A stretch of 64,000 nucleotides of DNA, taken from Pseudonocardia alaniniphila. GTDB lineage: Bacteria; Actinomycetota; Actinomycetes; Mycobacteriales; Pseudonocardiaceae. The stretch lies in contig NZ_JAKXMK010000016.1 of NCBI RefSeq assembly GCF_022524485.1, positions 124,001 to 188,000 of the forward strand, in the 5' to 3' direction. Under the pieces are notes generated by a model that worked only from the letters and a program-made list of their open reading frames with translations, had not been told where the DNA came from and did not search any database. Positions within the stretch are counted from its first letter, which is position 1. Each line of letters begins with the position of its first letter. Below are positions 36,237-45,406 of the stretch, piece after piece. The translations under genes were made by a program, and so were the position numbers.

Positions 36237-36319
36237 ATCGTATGACGGGCAGGTATCGATCCTGACAAACCGGACGGCCACCGGATGACGTAGGGCGCAT
36301 CAACAGTCACCATCATCGT

Positions 36320-37678
36320 ATGACTGATGTGAGCACGGTCACTGGCCAGCCGGCTCTGAAGCGGGCGATCGGTCCGAAGCTGCTGCTGTTCTTCGTGATC
36401 GGCGACATCCTCGGCACCGGCATCTACGCGCTCACCGGATCGGTGGCAGGCGTGATCGGCGGCGCGTTGTGGGTGCCGTTCCTGCTGGCCTTCATCGTCG
36501 CTTTCATCACGGCGTTCAGCTACCTCGAGCTGGTCGGCAAGTACCCGAGGGCGGCCGGTGCGGCGCTCTACACGCACAAGGCGTTCGGCATCAACTTCCT
36601 GACGTTCATGGTCACGTTCACGGTGATGGCGTCCGGGGTCACGTCCGCCGCCACCGCGGCCAAGGCGTTCGCCGACACCTACCTGCGGCAGTTCATCGAG
36701 CTGCCCACCTGGGCCGTGGCCGCGGCCTTCATCGTGGGGCTCGCGTTGATCAACTTCCGCGGGGTCGGGGAGTCGGTCAAGGCCAACGTGGTGCTCACCC
36801 TCATCGAGCTGTCCGGTCTGCTGCTCATCATCGGTGTGGGCATCGTCGCGGTGGCGGGCGGAGCAGGGGAGCCGTCCCGGCTCGTGGAGATCAACACCGG
36901 GGAGACCACCGCGTTCATCGCGATCACCGCCGCCACATCGCTGGCGTTCTTCGCGATGGTCGGCTTCGAGGACTCCGTCAACATGGCCGAGGAATGCCAC
37001 AACCCGCCGAGGATCTTCCCGCGGGCGATGTTACTCGGCATGGCCGTCGCCGCGGCCATCTACGTGATCATCGCGGTGCTGTCCTCGATGCTCGTGCCTG
37101 CCGACGACCTCGCCGCGGCGAAGAGCAGCGCCCTCTTCCGCGTGCTGGAGGTGGGGGCGCCCGGGTTCCCGCTCGGCGTGTTCGCCGTGATCGGTCTGTT
37201 CGCGGTGGTGAACTCCGCGCTGATCAACATGCTGATGGCGAGCCGCCTGCTCTACGGGATGTCGAACGAGCGGGTTCTCCCGCGGGTGTTCGGCAGGGTC
37301 CACGAGGGCCGCCGGACGCCCTGGTTCGCGATCATCTTCACCAGCGTCATCGCGATCATCCTGGTCGGAAGTGTCGACATCACGCAGCTCGGCGGCACCA
37401 CGGCCCTGCTCCTGCTGGCCGTCTTCACCGTCGTCAACATCGCGGTGCTCGTGCTCCGCAAGGACAAGGTGGAGCACAACCACTTCCGCGCGCCGGCCTG
37501 GAGCCCCTACGCCGGCATCGTGCTTTGCGGCTTCCTCGCCACGCCCCTGTCCGGCCGGCCGTTGCAGCAGTTCGCGCTGGCTGGGATCCTGCTGGCGGTG
37601 GGCGCAGCACTCTGGCTCATCAACTATCTCGTGGTCGGCAGAGTGGACGTGGACCCCGAACAGCTCACCAAGGGCTGA
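36320..37678 (+). CDS. APC-family amino-acid permease
   Basis: A 452-residue permease with about twelve membrane helices. FFVIGDILGTGIYALTG (helix 1, with the unwound G-x-G segment used for substrate binding) and AFFAMVGFEDSVNMAEE (helix 6) are the hallmarks of the amino acid-polyamine-organocation family. It stands alone upstream of gltA2. Substrate unknown; a cationic or branched amino acid is typical. Confidence 0.88.
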   Translation: MTDVSTVTGQPALKRAIGPKLLLFFVIGDILGTGIYALTGSVAGVIGGALWVPFLLAFIVAFITAFSYLELVGKYPRAAGAALYTHKAFGINFLTFMVTFTVMASGVTSAATAAKAFADTYLRQFIELPTWAVAAAFIVGLALINFRGVGESVKANVVLTLIELSGLLLIIGVGIVAVAGGAGEPSRLVEINTGETTAFIAITAATSLAFFAMVGFEDSVNMAEECHNPPRIFPRAMLLGMAVAAAIYVIIAVLSSMLVPADDLAAAKSSALFRVLEVGAPGFPLGVFAVIGLFAVVNSALINMLMASRLLYGMSNERVLPRVFGRVHEGRRTPWFAIIFTSVIAIILVGSVDITQLGGTTALLLLAVFTVVNIAVLVLRKDKVEHNHFRAPAWSPYAGIVLCGFLATPLSGRPLQQFALAGILLAVGAALWLINYLVVGRVDVDPEQLTKG

Positions 37679-37773
37679 GCGCCCCACGTCACATGTTTCG
37701 TCGGGCGCACTCACCCGATCGAGCACTAGCGTTGCGGCCAACCACGAAACGAAGAGTGCGAGGGAACCTCCAC

Positions 37774-39072
<1,299 letters not shown>

Positions 39073-39190
39073 GCTCCTTTCGCACACCGGCGGGGCCGCA
39101 TCGTTGACGTCCGGCGTCAGCGATACGGTCCCGTCGGCGTTCGGCGGTTGTCGACGCGCGGGATGTGCTCCCCGCCGTTAGCGTCGGCCC

Positions 39191-40579
39191 ATGGGTGACA
39201 CAGCCGTCGTCTGGTTCCGCCGTGACCTGCGGGTACGGGACCAGCCCACCTTCCTCGCCGCGGCCGGTGCCGCGCGCCGGTCGCTCGCTCTGTTCGTGCT
39301 CGACCCCGCGCTGCTCGGACCGTCCGGCCCGGCGCGCCGGACCTTCCTCTACCGGTCGCTGCGCGCGCTCGACCGGGATCTGGGTGGGCGGCTCCTCGTC
39401 GTGCGCGGCGACCCTGCCGACGTCGTGCCCGCGGTCGCGGCATCCGTCGACGCGGCCACCGTGCACATCGCGGCCGACTTCGGCCCGTACGGGGTGCGCC
39501 GTGACGAGGCGGTCGAGAAGGCACTGGTCGCCGATGGCCTCGAGCTCGTCCGTACCGGGTCGCCGTACGCGGTCGCGCCGGGCCGTGTGCGCAAGGGTGA
39601 CGGGGAGGGGTTCCGGGTCTTCACGCCGTTCCGGCGGGCCTGGGCCGAGCACGGATGGCGCTCGCCTGCCGACACCGACGCCTCGACGGTCACGTGGCTC
39701 GATCCCGCGAAGCGGTGTGGTGGCCCGCGCGCGGTGAGCGTCCCGGAGGACGAGCAGGTGGACGCCGATCTCCCTGACGCGGGCGAGGCCGCCGCGCTCG
39801 CCCGCTGGCACGAGTTCCTCGACGCGGGGGTGTCGGGCTACGGGAGCGACCGGAACCGGCCCGACAAGGAGGGCACGTCGCGGATGTCGGTGTACCTCAA
39901 GTACGGGGTGATCCATCCGCGGACGATGCTCGCCGACCTGGCGTCCCGGCGCTCGTCGTCGGCCGAGACGTACCGCACAGAGCTGGCGTGGCGCGAGTTC
40001 TACGCCGACGTCCTGTTCCAGCGCCCCGACTCCGCGAGGGCGAACTACGACAGCGCGTTCGACGCGCTGCCGCTGGCGTCCGGCCGTGAGGCCGACAGGC
40101 TGTTCGACGCCTGGTGCGAAGGGCGCACCGGCTACCCGATCGTCGACGCCGGGATGCGCCAGCTCCGGGAGCAGGCGTGGATGCACAACCGGTTGCGGAT
40201 GATCGTGGCGAGCTTCCTCGTCAAGGATCTGCACCTGCCCTGGTGGCGCGGTGCGCGTCACTTCATGCAACTTCTCGTCGACGGGGACCTGGCGTCCAAC
40301 CAGCACGGCTGGCAGTGGACGGCCGGGAGCGGCACCGACGCGGCTCCGTATTTCCGGATCTTCAATCCCGTGCTGCAGGGGGAGAAGTTCGACCCGGACG
40401 GCGAGTACGTGCGGCGGTTCGTTCCCGAGCTACGAGATGTGGCGGGAAAAGCCGTTCACCAACCGTGGACGCTGCCCGGCGGTGTGCCGAACGGCTACCC
40501 GGAGCCGATCGTCGACCACAAGGCCGAGCGGCAGGAGGCCTTGGCGCGCTACGAGCGGGTGAAAGCCACGAGAGGCTGA
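39191..40579 (+). CDS. phr: Deoxyribodipyrimidine photo-lyase (class I)
   Basis: A 462-residue photolyase that repairs cyclobutane pyrimidine dimers with blue light. An N-terminal Rossmann-like antenna domain (VVWFRRDLRVRDQP, about 5-130) is followed by the FAD domain with TGYPIVDAGMRQLREQAWMH (about 315), RMIVASFLVKDL and DLASNQHGWQWTAGSGTDA (about 368-387). The residues correspond to the standard FAD- and CPD-binding signatures. Single gene, 119 bases after gltA. Confidence 0.96.
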   Translation: MGDTAVVWFRRDLRVRDQPTFLAAAGAARRSLALFVLDPALLGPSGPARRTFLYRSLRALDRDLGGRLLVVRGDPADVVPAVAASVDAATVHIAADFGPYGVRRDEAVEKALVADGLELVRTGSPYAVAPGRVRKGDGEGFRVFTPFRRAWAEHGWRSPADTDASTVTWLDPAKRCGGPRAVSVPEDEQVDADLPDAGEAAALARWHEFLDAGVSGYGSDRNRPDKEGTSRMSVYLKYGVIHPRTMLADLASRRSSSAETYRTELAWREFYADVLFQRPDSARANYDSAFDALPLASGREADRLFDAWCEGRTGYPIVDAGMRQLREQAWMHNRLRMIVASFLVKDLHLPWWRGARHFMQLLVDGDLASNQHGWQWTAGSGTDAAPYFRIFNPVLQGEKFDPDGEYVRRFVPELRDVAGKAVHQPWTLPGGVPNGYPEPIVDHKAERQEALARYERVKATRG

Positions 40580-40641
40580 TCAGGAGACCGCGGGGAACTA
40601 CTACGCGACCCGCTTAATTGCTCCATATGGGCGACGACCTT

Positions 40642-40670
40642 ACCCTTCGGGACACAGCGACAAGAAGGGT
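40642..40670 (+). promoter_or_regulatory. Hairpin overlapping the ribosome site of the sunset-domain gene
   Basis: ACCCTTC (40642-40648) can pair with GAAGGGT (40664-40670). The right arm contains the AAGGG that serves as ribosome-binding site for the ATG at 40676. Folding would hide it, so the element could tune translation. Stem 7 bp, loop 15; modest strength. Confidence 0.35.
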
Positions 40671-40675
40671 GGGCG

Positions 40676-41788
40676 ATGGCCGGGAAAGACGTGAGGCGGT
40701 CGCCGCGGCGTCGCGGTCGGCTCGGGCTGGTCGTGCTGCTGCTGGGCCTTGCCATCTGGTTCGTCCGGTCCCGTCGGGCCGCCGCCAACGTCCGCGTGCA
40801 ACCGTGGCCGGGCGTGCAACCCGTGCCCGCGCTGGTGCCCCCGGCGCCTGCACAGCCGCTCCTGTCCCCATCGCGAGCGAGCGCCACGATCGCTCCGTCT
40901 CCGGTGGTAGTCGTCTCCGAGACGACGACCGACGCACCCTCGACGCCTCCGGCAGAGGCCGTCCCGGTGGAGCCCGAGGCGCCCGCTCCGGTGGCTGCTG
41001 CAGCCGAGCCGGTGGAGCCGGCCGAGACCGTTCCGGCGGCGCCCGAGGCGAGCGACCCGGTCGCTTCGGCGGCGCCGGTGGAGCCCGAGCCGGGTGCGGC
41101 TTCTGCGGCCCAGGCTGCCGAAGCGGTGCCCGTGCCGGACGAGCCGGCCGCCCCTTCCTCAGCCGTAGGAGAGACGCAGGCGACGCCGGGTAGTCCGGAG
41201 ACGCCGCCCGCGTCCGAGACGGCCGCCTCGATGTTCGAGCCTGCCGCTTCCGCCGCGCCGCCTGCTCCTGCCGCGCCTGCCGCACCGCCCGCTCCTGCTG
41301 CGCCTGCCGCACCGCCCGCTCCTGCTGCGCCTGCCGCACCGCCCGCTCCTTCCGCGCCGCCCGCGCCCGCCGCGGATGTGACGACCGGCTCGACGACCTC
41401 GCCCGACGACGCAGAGACCGAGCTCCTGCCGGTGCAGCCCGCCGTCTCGTGGGCGCGGCCGGTGGAGCCGGAGCCGCACTCGCTCTTCACCCCGGCGCCT
41501 CCGAGGAGGGCCACCCCCCGATCGGACCGGCCGTCGCCGCGACGGCGCAAGCCGTCGCCGTCACCGCAGACCTCCACGCTGCCCCCTGGCGCGGTCGCCG
41601 CGGGCCCGGACGGCTCGGCGCCCGACCCCGAGTACACGATCAAGGCCAGCACTGGCTCCCTGCTCTTCCACTCGCCCGCCAGCCCGTACTTCCGCCGTAC
41701 CAAGGCGGAGATCTGGTTCCGCTCCGCGGCTGACGCCCAGGCGGCCGGGTTCACCGAATGGGCGCCGAAGAAGCGCACCGAGAGCTGA
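40676..41788 (+). CDS. Membrane-anchored Ala/Pro-rich protein with C-terminal sunset domain (ArfC-like)
   Basis: A 370-residue protein: a basic N-terminus, one membrane segment (about 12-28, LGLVVLLLGLAIWFV), a long Ala/Pro/Glu-rich stalk (about 40-310) and a C-terminal 45-residue sunset domain (YTIKASTGSLLFHSP, then SPYFRRTKAEIWFRSAADAQ). Sunset domains occur in ArfC (Rv0901) and other actinobacterial envelope proteins. The stalk contains four 27-bp repeats. It has no ArfA/OmpA-like partner here. Role probably structural in the cell envelope, not shown. Confidence 0.8.
   Translation: MAGKDVRRSPRRRGRLGLVVLLLGLAIWFVRSRRAAANVRVQPWPGVQPVPALVPPAPAQPLLSPSRASATIAPSPVVVVSETTTDAPSTPPAEAVPVEPEAPAPVAAAAEPVEPAETVPAAPEASDPVASAAPVEPEPGAASAAQAAEAVPVPDEPAAPSSAVGETQATPGSPETPPASETAASMFEPAASAAPPAPAAPAAPPAPAAPAAPPAPAAPAAPPAPSAPPAPAADVTTGSTTSPDDAETELLPVQPAVSWARPVEPEPHSLFTPAPPRRATPRSDRPSPRRRKPSPSPQTSTLPPGAVAAGPDGSAPDPEYTIKASTGSLLFHSPASPYFRRTKAEIWFRSAADAQAAGFTEWAPKKRTES
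41252..41359 (+). repeat. Four 27-bp tandem repeats inside the sunset-domain gene
   Basis: Units at 41252, 41279, 41306 and 41333; the second and third are identical and the others differ at a few bases. Each encodes AAPPAPAAP or a close variant, extending the Pro/Ala stalk. Repeat number is likely to vary between strains. Confidence 0.9.
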
Positions 41789-41815
41789 CTCGGCCCCGAC
41801 CCGGGATCGGACGGG

Positions 41816-43003
41816 TCAGGAGCGGTTGGTCAGTGCCTCGCGCAGGCTCACCCTGGCGCCCGTGCGCAGCACGGAGTTCCGGTAGACCCGCCCGGCCAGG
41901 CGCACCACAACGACGATCGCGGCCAGCGCGATCAGCGCGGACACCAGCACCTGCCACAGCGGTGCCACGCCGAGGGCGTAGCGGGCGGGCATCACGGTCT
42001 GTGAGAAGAACGGGACGAAGGACAGCACTTCGGCCACGCCGTTGCGGGGGTCGTTGGGCAGCAGGTTCAGGGTCAGTACGAACGGGATGAGAAGCAGGAA
42101 GATCATCGGTGCGACCACCGAGTTGAGCTCCTCCTGGCGCGACACGGTGGACCCGATCGCGGCGTAGAGAGCCGCGAAGAGGAAGAACCCCAGCAGGTAC
42201 CAGACCACCACCATGACGAACATCCCGACGGCGGCGGTCGGCACGGTCAGCAGGCCTGCGGCGCCGGCGCTCCCCGCGCTGATCGCGCTCAGGATCACCA
42301 GCTGCAGCAGCCCGACGGCACCCAGCCCGATGATCTTCCCGGCCATGAGCTGCCACGGCTTGATGGTGGCCAGCAGTAGCTCGACCACGCGGCTCTGCTT
42401 CTCCTCCACCACTCCCGTGGCCACGACCTGGCCGTTGCCGCTGAGCGTGAAGAACAACAGGATGACCCCGACCAGGGCGAGTGCGAGCTTCTGCCCGGAC
42501 TCGGGGTCCACCGGCTGGAGCGTGTCGACGCTCACCTTCGCCCGTGCGGTGAGTTGTGCCGGGTCGATCCCGGCTCCGGTGAGGGCCGACGTCAGGGTCT
42601 GCTGCTGCACGGCCGACGAGACGAGCGACTGCAGCCTGCTGTCCACCGAGTCGAGGCCGAGCAGCTCGTAGCCGCCGGCCTCGCCGGTGAACAGGGCGTC
42701 GAGGTCACCGGCGTCCACCTGCTGCCTGCCGGCCCCGTCGTCGACCGTGCGCACCGTGAGGTCGATGCCCTGGGCCTTCGCGGCCTGCTCCAGCGCAGGC
42801 TGCAGCGCAGCCGTCTGCTGCGTGACACCGAGGGTCTTGCTGTCGGATTCGGAACTGATGTACGCCGAGAGCAGGAACAGGCCGCCGAAGAGGACGATCG
42901 TGATCACGATCCCGATCACGAAGCCGCGCGACTTGACCTGGGAGACGAACTCGCGGCGCGCGACGAGCAGCACCACCTGCCGGGGACCGAGCGGGGCCGT
43001 CAT
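41816..43003 (-). CDS. ABC-2 type exporter permease (NatB-like)
   Basis: A 395-residue membrane protein: one N-terminal helix (about 25-48), a large external domain (about 50-180) and five to six C-terminal helices (about 185-380) including LALALVGVILLFFTLSGNGQVV and the EEKQSRVVELLLATIKPWQLM loop, the coupling signature of ABC-2 permeases such as NatB. Its ATG overlaps the stop of the ATPase gene (ATGA), so the two are made together. Substrate unknown; Na+, a lipid or a peptide are all possible. Confidence 0.85.
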   Translation of the reverse strand: MTAPLGPRQVVLLVARREFVSQVKSRGFVIGIVITIVLFGGLFLLSAYISSESDSKTLGVTQQTAALQPALEQAAKAQGIDLTVRTVDDGAGRQQVDAGDLDALFTGEAGGYELLGLDSVDSRLQSLVSSAVQQQTLTSALTGAGIDPAQLTARAKVSVDTLQPVDPESGQKLALALVGVILLFFTLSGNGQVVATGVVEEKQSRVVELLLATIKPWQLMAGKIIGLGAVGLLQLVILSAISAGSAGAAGLLTVPTAAVGMFVMVVVWYLLGFFLFAALYAAIGSTVSRQEELNSVVAPMIFLLLIPFVLTLNLLPNDPRNGVAEVLSFVPFFSQTVMPARYALGVAPLWQVLVSALIALAAIVVVVRLAGRVYRNSVLRTGARVSLREALTNRS

Positions 43004-43926
43004 GCCGCGGGCACATCCCCGGGCTCGGCCGTGGCGGTGGGTCCGGCCTCGACGACGTCGCGATAGAGCTCGGTGAGCGGGGGTCGCCAGCGCCGGAACT
43101 CGTGCACCGGGCCTGCCGCCAGTGCCGCGCGCAGGACGTCCTGGTCGTCGACGCCCTCGGCGAGGCGCACTCGGGTGTGGTCGATGTCGTCGCCTGCCAC
43201 GAGCTCGACGCCGGGGAGGGCGTCTGCCCAGCCGGGGCGCGGCCCGTACACGTCGAGAACGACGCCGTCGCGCGCCCGGAGCTCCCCGACGGTGCCGACG
43301 GTGACCATCCGCCCGGCCGCGATGATCCCGATCCGGTCGCACAGGCGTTCCACCAGGTCCAGCTGGTGACTGGAGAAGATCACGGGCACGCCCGAGTCGG
43401 CCTTGTCCCGCAGCACGCTGCTCATCACGCCGACGGCCGTGGGGTCGAGCCCGGAGAACGGTTCGTCGAGCACCAGCACCTCGGGGTCGTGCGCCAGCGC
43501 CGCGGCGAGCTGCACACGCTGCTGGTTGCCCAGCGACAGCTTCTGCACCTCGTCGCCGACCCGCTCGGAGACCCCGAGCCGCTCCGTCCAGTGCTGCACC
43601 GAGGTGGAGGCCTCGGCGGCGCTCAGTCCGTGCAGACGGGCGAGGTAGCGAAGTTGCTCGCCCACTCGCATCTTCGGGTAGAGCCCGCGCTCCTCGGGCA
43701 TGTACCCGATGCGCCTGCGCAGCTCGGCGTCGATCGGGGAGCCCTTCCAGCGAACCTCGCCCGCATCGGCCTCGAGCACGCCGAGCACGATCCGCATCGT
43801 CGTGGTCTTGCCGGCCCCGTTGCTGCCGACGAACCCGAACACCTCGCCTGGCCGCACCGCGAAGGTCACGTCCGCGAGTGCCTGCCGGGATCCGAATCGC
43901 TTCGAGATCCCCCCAATGTCCAGCAC
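43000..43926 (-). CDS. ABC exporter ATP-binding protein
   Basis: A 308-residue ATPase with Walker A GSNGAGKTT (about 34), Q-loop region YMPEERGLYP, signature LSLGNQQRV (about 130), Walker B VLVLDEP (about 150) and the H-loop FSSHQLDLVERL. A C-terminal 80-residue domain follows, as in NatA-type exporters. GTG start. It forms a two-gene operon with the permease. Confidence 0.92.
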   Translation of the reverse strand: MLDIGGISKRFGSRQALADVTFAVRPGEVFGFVGSNGAGKTTTMRIVLGVLEADAGEVRWKGSPIDAELRRRIGYMPEERGLYPKMRVGEQLRYLARLHGLSAAEASTSVQHWTERLGVSERVGDEVQKLSLGNQQRVQLAAALAHDPEVLVLDEPFSGLDPTAVGVMSSVLRDKADSGVPVIFSSHQLDLVERLCDRIGIIAAGRMVTVGTVGELRARDGVVLDVYGPRPGWADALPGVELVAGDDIDHTRVRLAEGVDDQDVLRAALAAGPVHEFRRWRPPLTELYRDVVEAGPTATAEPGDVPAA

Positions 43927-44035
43927 GCGAGTGACCCTACTGGTCGGTCAAGCCGCTTTTCGCCGTCGTGAGAACCAGCCGTCGGACGTCGCGGCGCTTG
44001 CGTTCGAGCGCGCTCGAAGACCTAGCTTCGCCGGC

Positions 44036-44911
44036 ATGACAACCCCTGGTACGACACCATCGACCTGGATCATCACCGGCGCCTCGCAGGGCCTCGGCCG
44101 CGGGCTGGCCGAGGCCGCGCTGGCTGCGGGGGACCGCGTCGTCGCCGCTGTCCGCCGGCCGGACGCGGTGGCCGACCTCGCGGCGGCCCACCCCGACCGG
44201 TTCGCCGCGATCGCCGCCGACGTCCGCGACACCGCTCGTGCACCGGAGGTCATCCGGGCCGCACTCGACCGGTTCGGCCGCATCGACGTGCTGGTCAACA
44301 ACGCCGGACGCGGCCTCGTCGGGGCTGCCGAGGAAGTGGACGAGGCCACCCTGCGTGACCTCATGGACCTGCACCTGTTCGGCCCGGCCGCGCTCGTGCG
44401 CGCCGCGCTGCCTGCCATGCGGGAGCAGGGCAGCGGCACCATCGTCCAGATGAGCAGCCAGGGCGGACGCATGTCGTTCCCCGGCGTCGGCGCCTACTCG
44501 GCCGGCAAGTTCGCACTCGAGGGATGGTCGGAGGCGCTGGCCGGGGAGGTCGCGCCGTTCGGTATCCGCGTGCTGATCGTCGAGCCGAGCCGGTTCCGTA
44601 CGTCGTTCAACGCGCCGGGCGTCCTGGGCTTCGCCGAGGCGAGCGACACCTATGCCGATGTGCTCGCCGCAGTTCGGACGGACATGGCAGGCGCGGACGG
44701 GATGCAGCAGGGCGACCCGGCCCGCGCGGGCGACATCCTGGTCGACCTCGTCCACGGCTCGGACCTGCCGCTGCGGCTCGCACTCGGCTGCGAGGCGGTC
44801 GAGCGGATCTCCGCGTCCTACCACCGTGGCCTCGCTGAACTGGAGGGGTGGCGCCACGCCTCGGTCGGCGCCGACTTCGCCGACGCCGTGCCCTCGGTCC
44901 GGCCGATCTAG
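44036..44911 (+). CDS. SDR-family oxidoreductase
   Basis: A 291-residue classical SDR. TGASQGLG (about 14), NNAGRG (about 92), catalytic Ser in QMSSQGG and YSAGKFALEGWSEAL (about 157, YxxxK). The C-terminal extension is of the type seen in SDRs that act on lipids or steroids. A MerR regulator starts 12 bases after the stop, a common pairing in which the regulator controls the enzyme. Substrate unknown. Confidence 0.87.
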   Translation: MTTPGTTPSTWIITGASQGLGRGLAEAALAAGDRVVAAVRRPDAVADLAAAHPDRFAAIAADVRDTARAPEVIRAALDRFGRIDVLVNNAGRGLVGAAEEVDEATLRDLMDLHLFGPAALVRAALPAMREQGSGTIVQMSSQGGRMSFPGVGAYSAGKFALEGWSEALAGEVAPFGIRVLIVEPSRFRTSFNAPGVLGFAEASDTYADVLAAVRTDMAGADGMQQGDPARAGDILVDLVHGSDLPLRLALGCEAVERISASYHRGLAELEGWRHASVGADFADAVPSVRPI

Positions 44912-44922
44912 TCTCGACCACC

Positions 44923-45399
44923 GTGGCAACCGAGGACCTGATGAGCAGGGCGCTCAGCGCGCTCGGCGAGCTGGACGGACCGATGTCGGTCGAGGTGATC
45001 CACCGGCTCGTCGACGTCACCGGCGTCGAGGAGCCGATGTCGATCGCCGAGGTGGCCGACTTGCTCGACCTCTCGCCGCACACGCTGCGCTACTACGAGC
45101 GGATCGGTCTGATCGAGGTCGGCCGGGACGCGGGAGGCCACCGTCTCTACGAGCCTGCGGTGGTGCGGCGCCTGGTGTTCCTGACGCGCATGCGGCTGTC
45201 CGGGATGGCGATCCGGGATCTGCAGCACTACGTGGCGCTGGTCGACGCAGGGGAGGACACGGTGCCCGAGCGGCTGGAGATGCTGATCGAGCACCGTGAC
45301 ACGGTCCGGCGCCAGATCCGCGAGCTCACGCTGTCGCTGGCCGCCACCGAGTACAAGATCGCGACCTACGGCGGTGCCACCGGCGACGGTCACGTCTGA
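44923..45399 (+). CDS. MerR-family transcriptional regulator
   Basis: A 158-residue regulator. The winged helix-turn-helix lies at about residues 40-110 (MSIAEVADLLDLSPHTLRYY, ERIGLIEVGRDAGGHRLY), followed by a coiled-coil dimerisation helix. There are no metal-binding cysteines, so an organic effector or redox state is more likely than a metal. An unusual 35-residue N-terminal extension precedes the HTH; an internal start at 44941 would shorten it. Coupled to the SDR upstream. Confidence 0.88.
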   Translation: MATEDLMSRALSALGELDGPMSVEVIHRLVDVTGVEEPMSIAEVADLLDLSPHTLRYYERIGLIEVGRDAGGHRLYEPAVVRRLVFLTRMRLSGMAIRDLQHYVALVDAGEDTVPERLEMLIEHRDTVRRQIRELTLSLAATEYKIATYGGATGDGHV

Positions 45400-45406
45400 T
45401 CGGCGG

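Noticed and set aside
41252-41359. Regular repeats considered as a CRISPR array
   Set aside because: The 27-bp units are contiguous without spacers and encode an in-frame Ala/Pro repeat.
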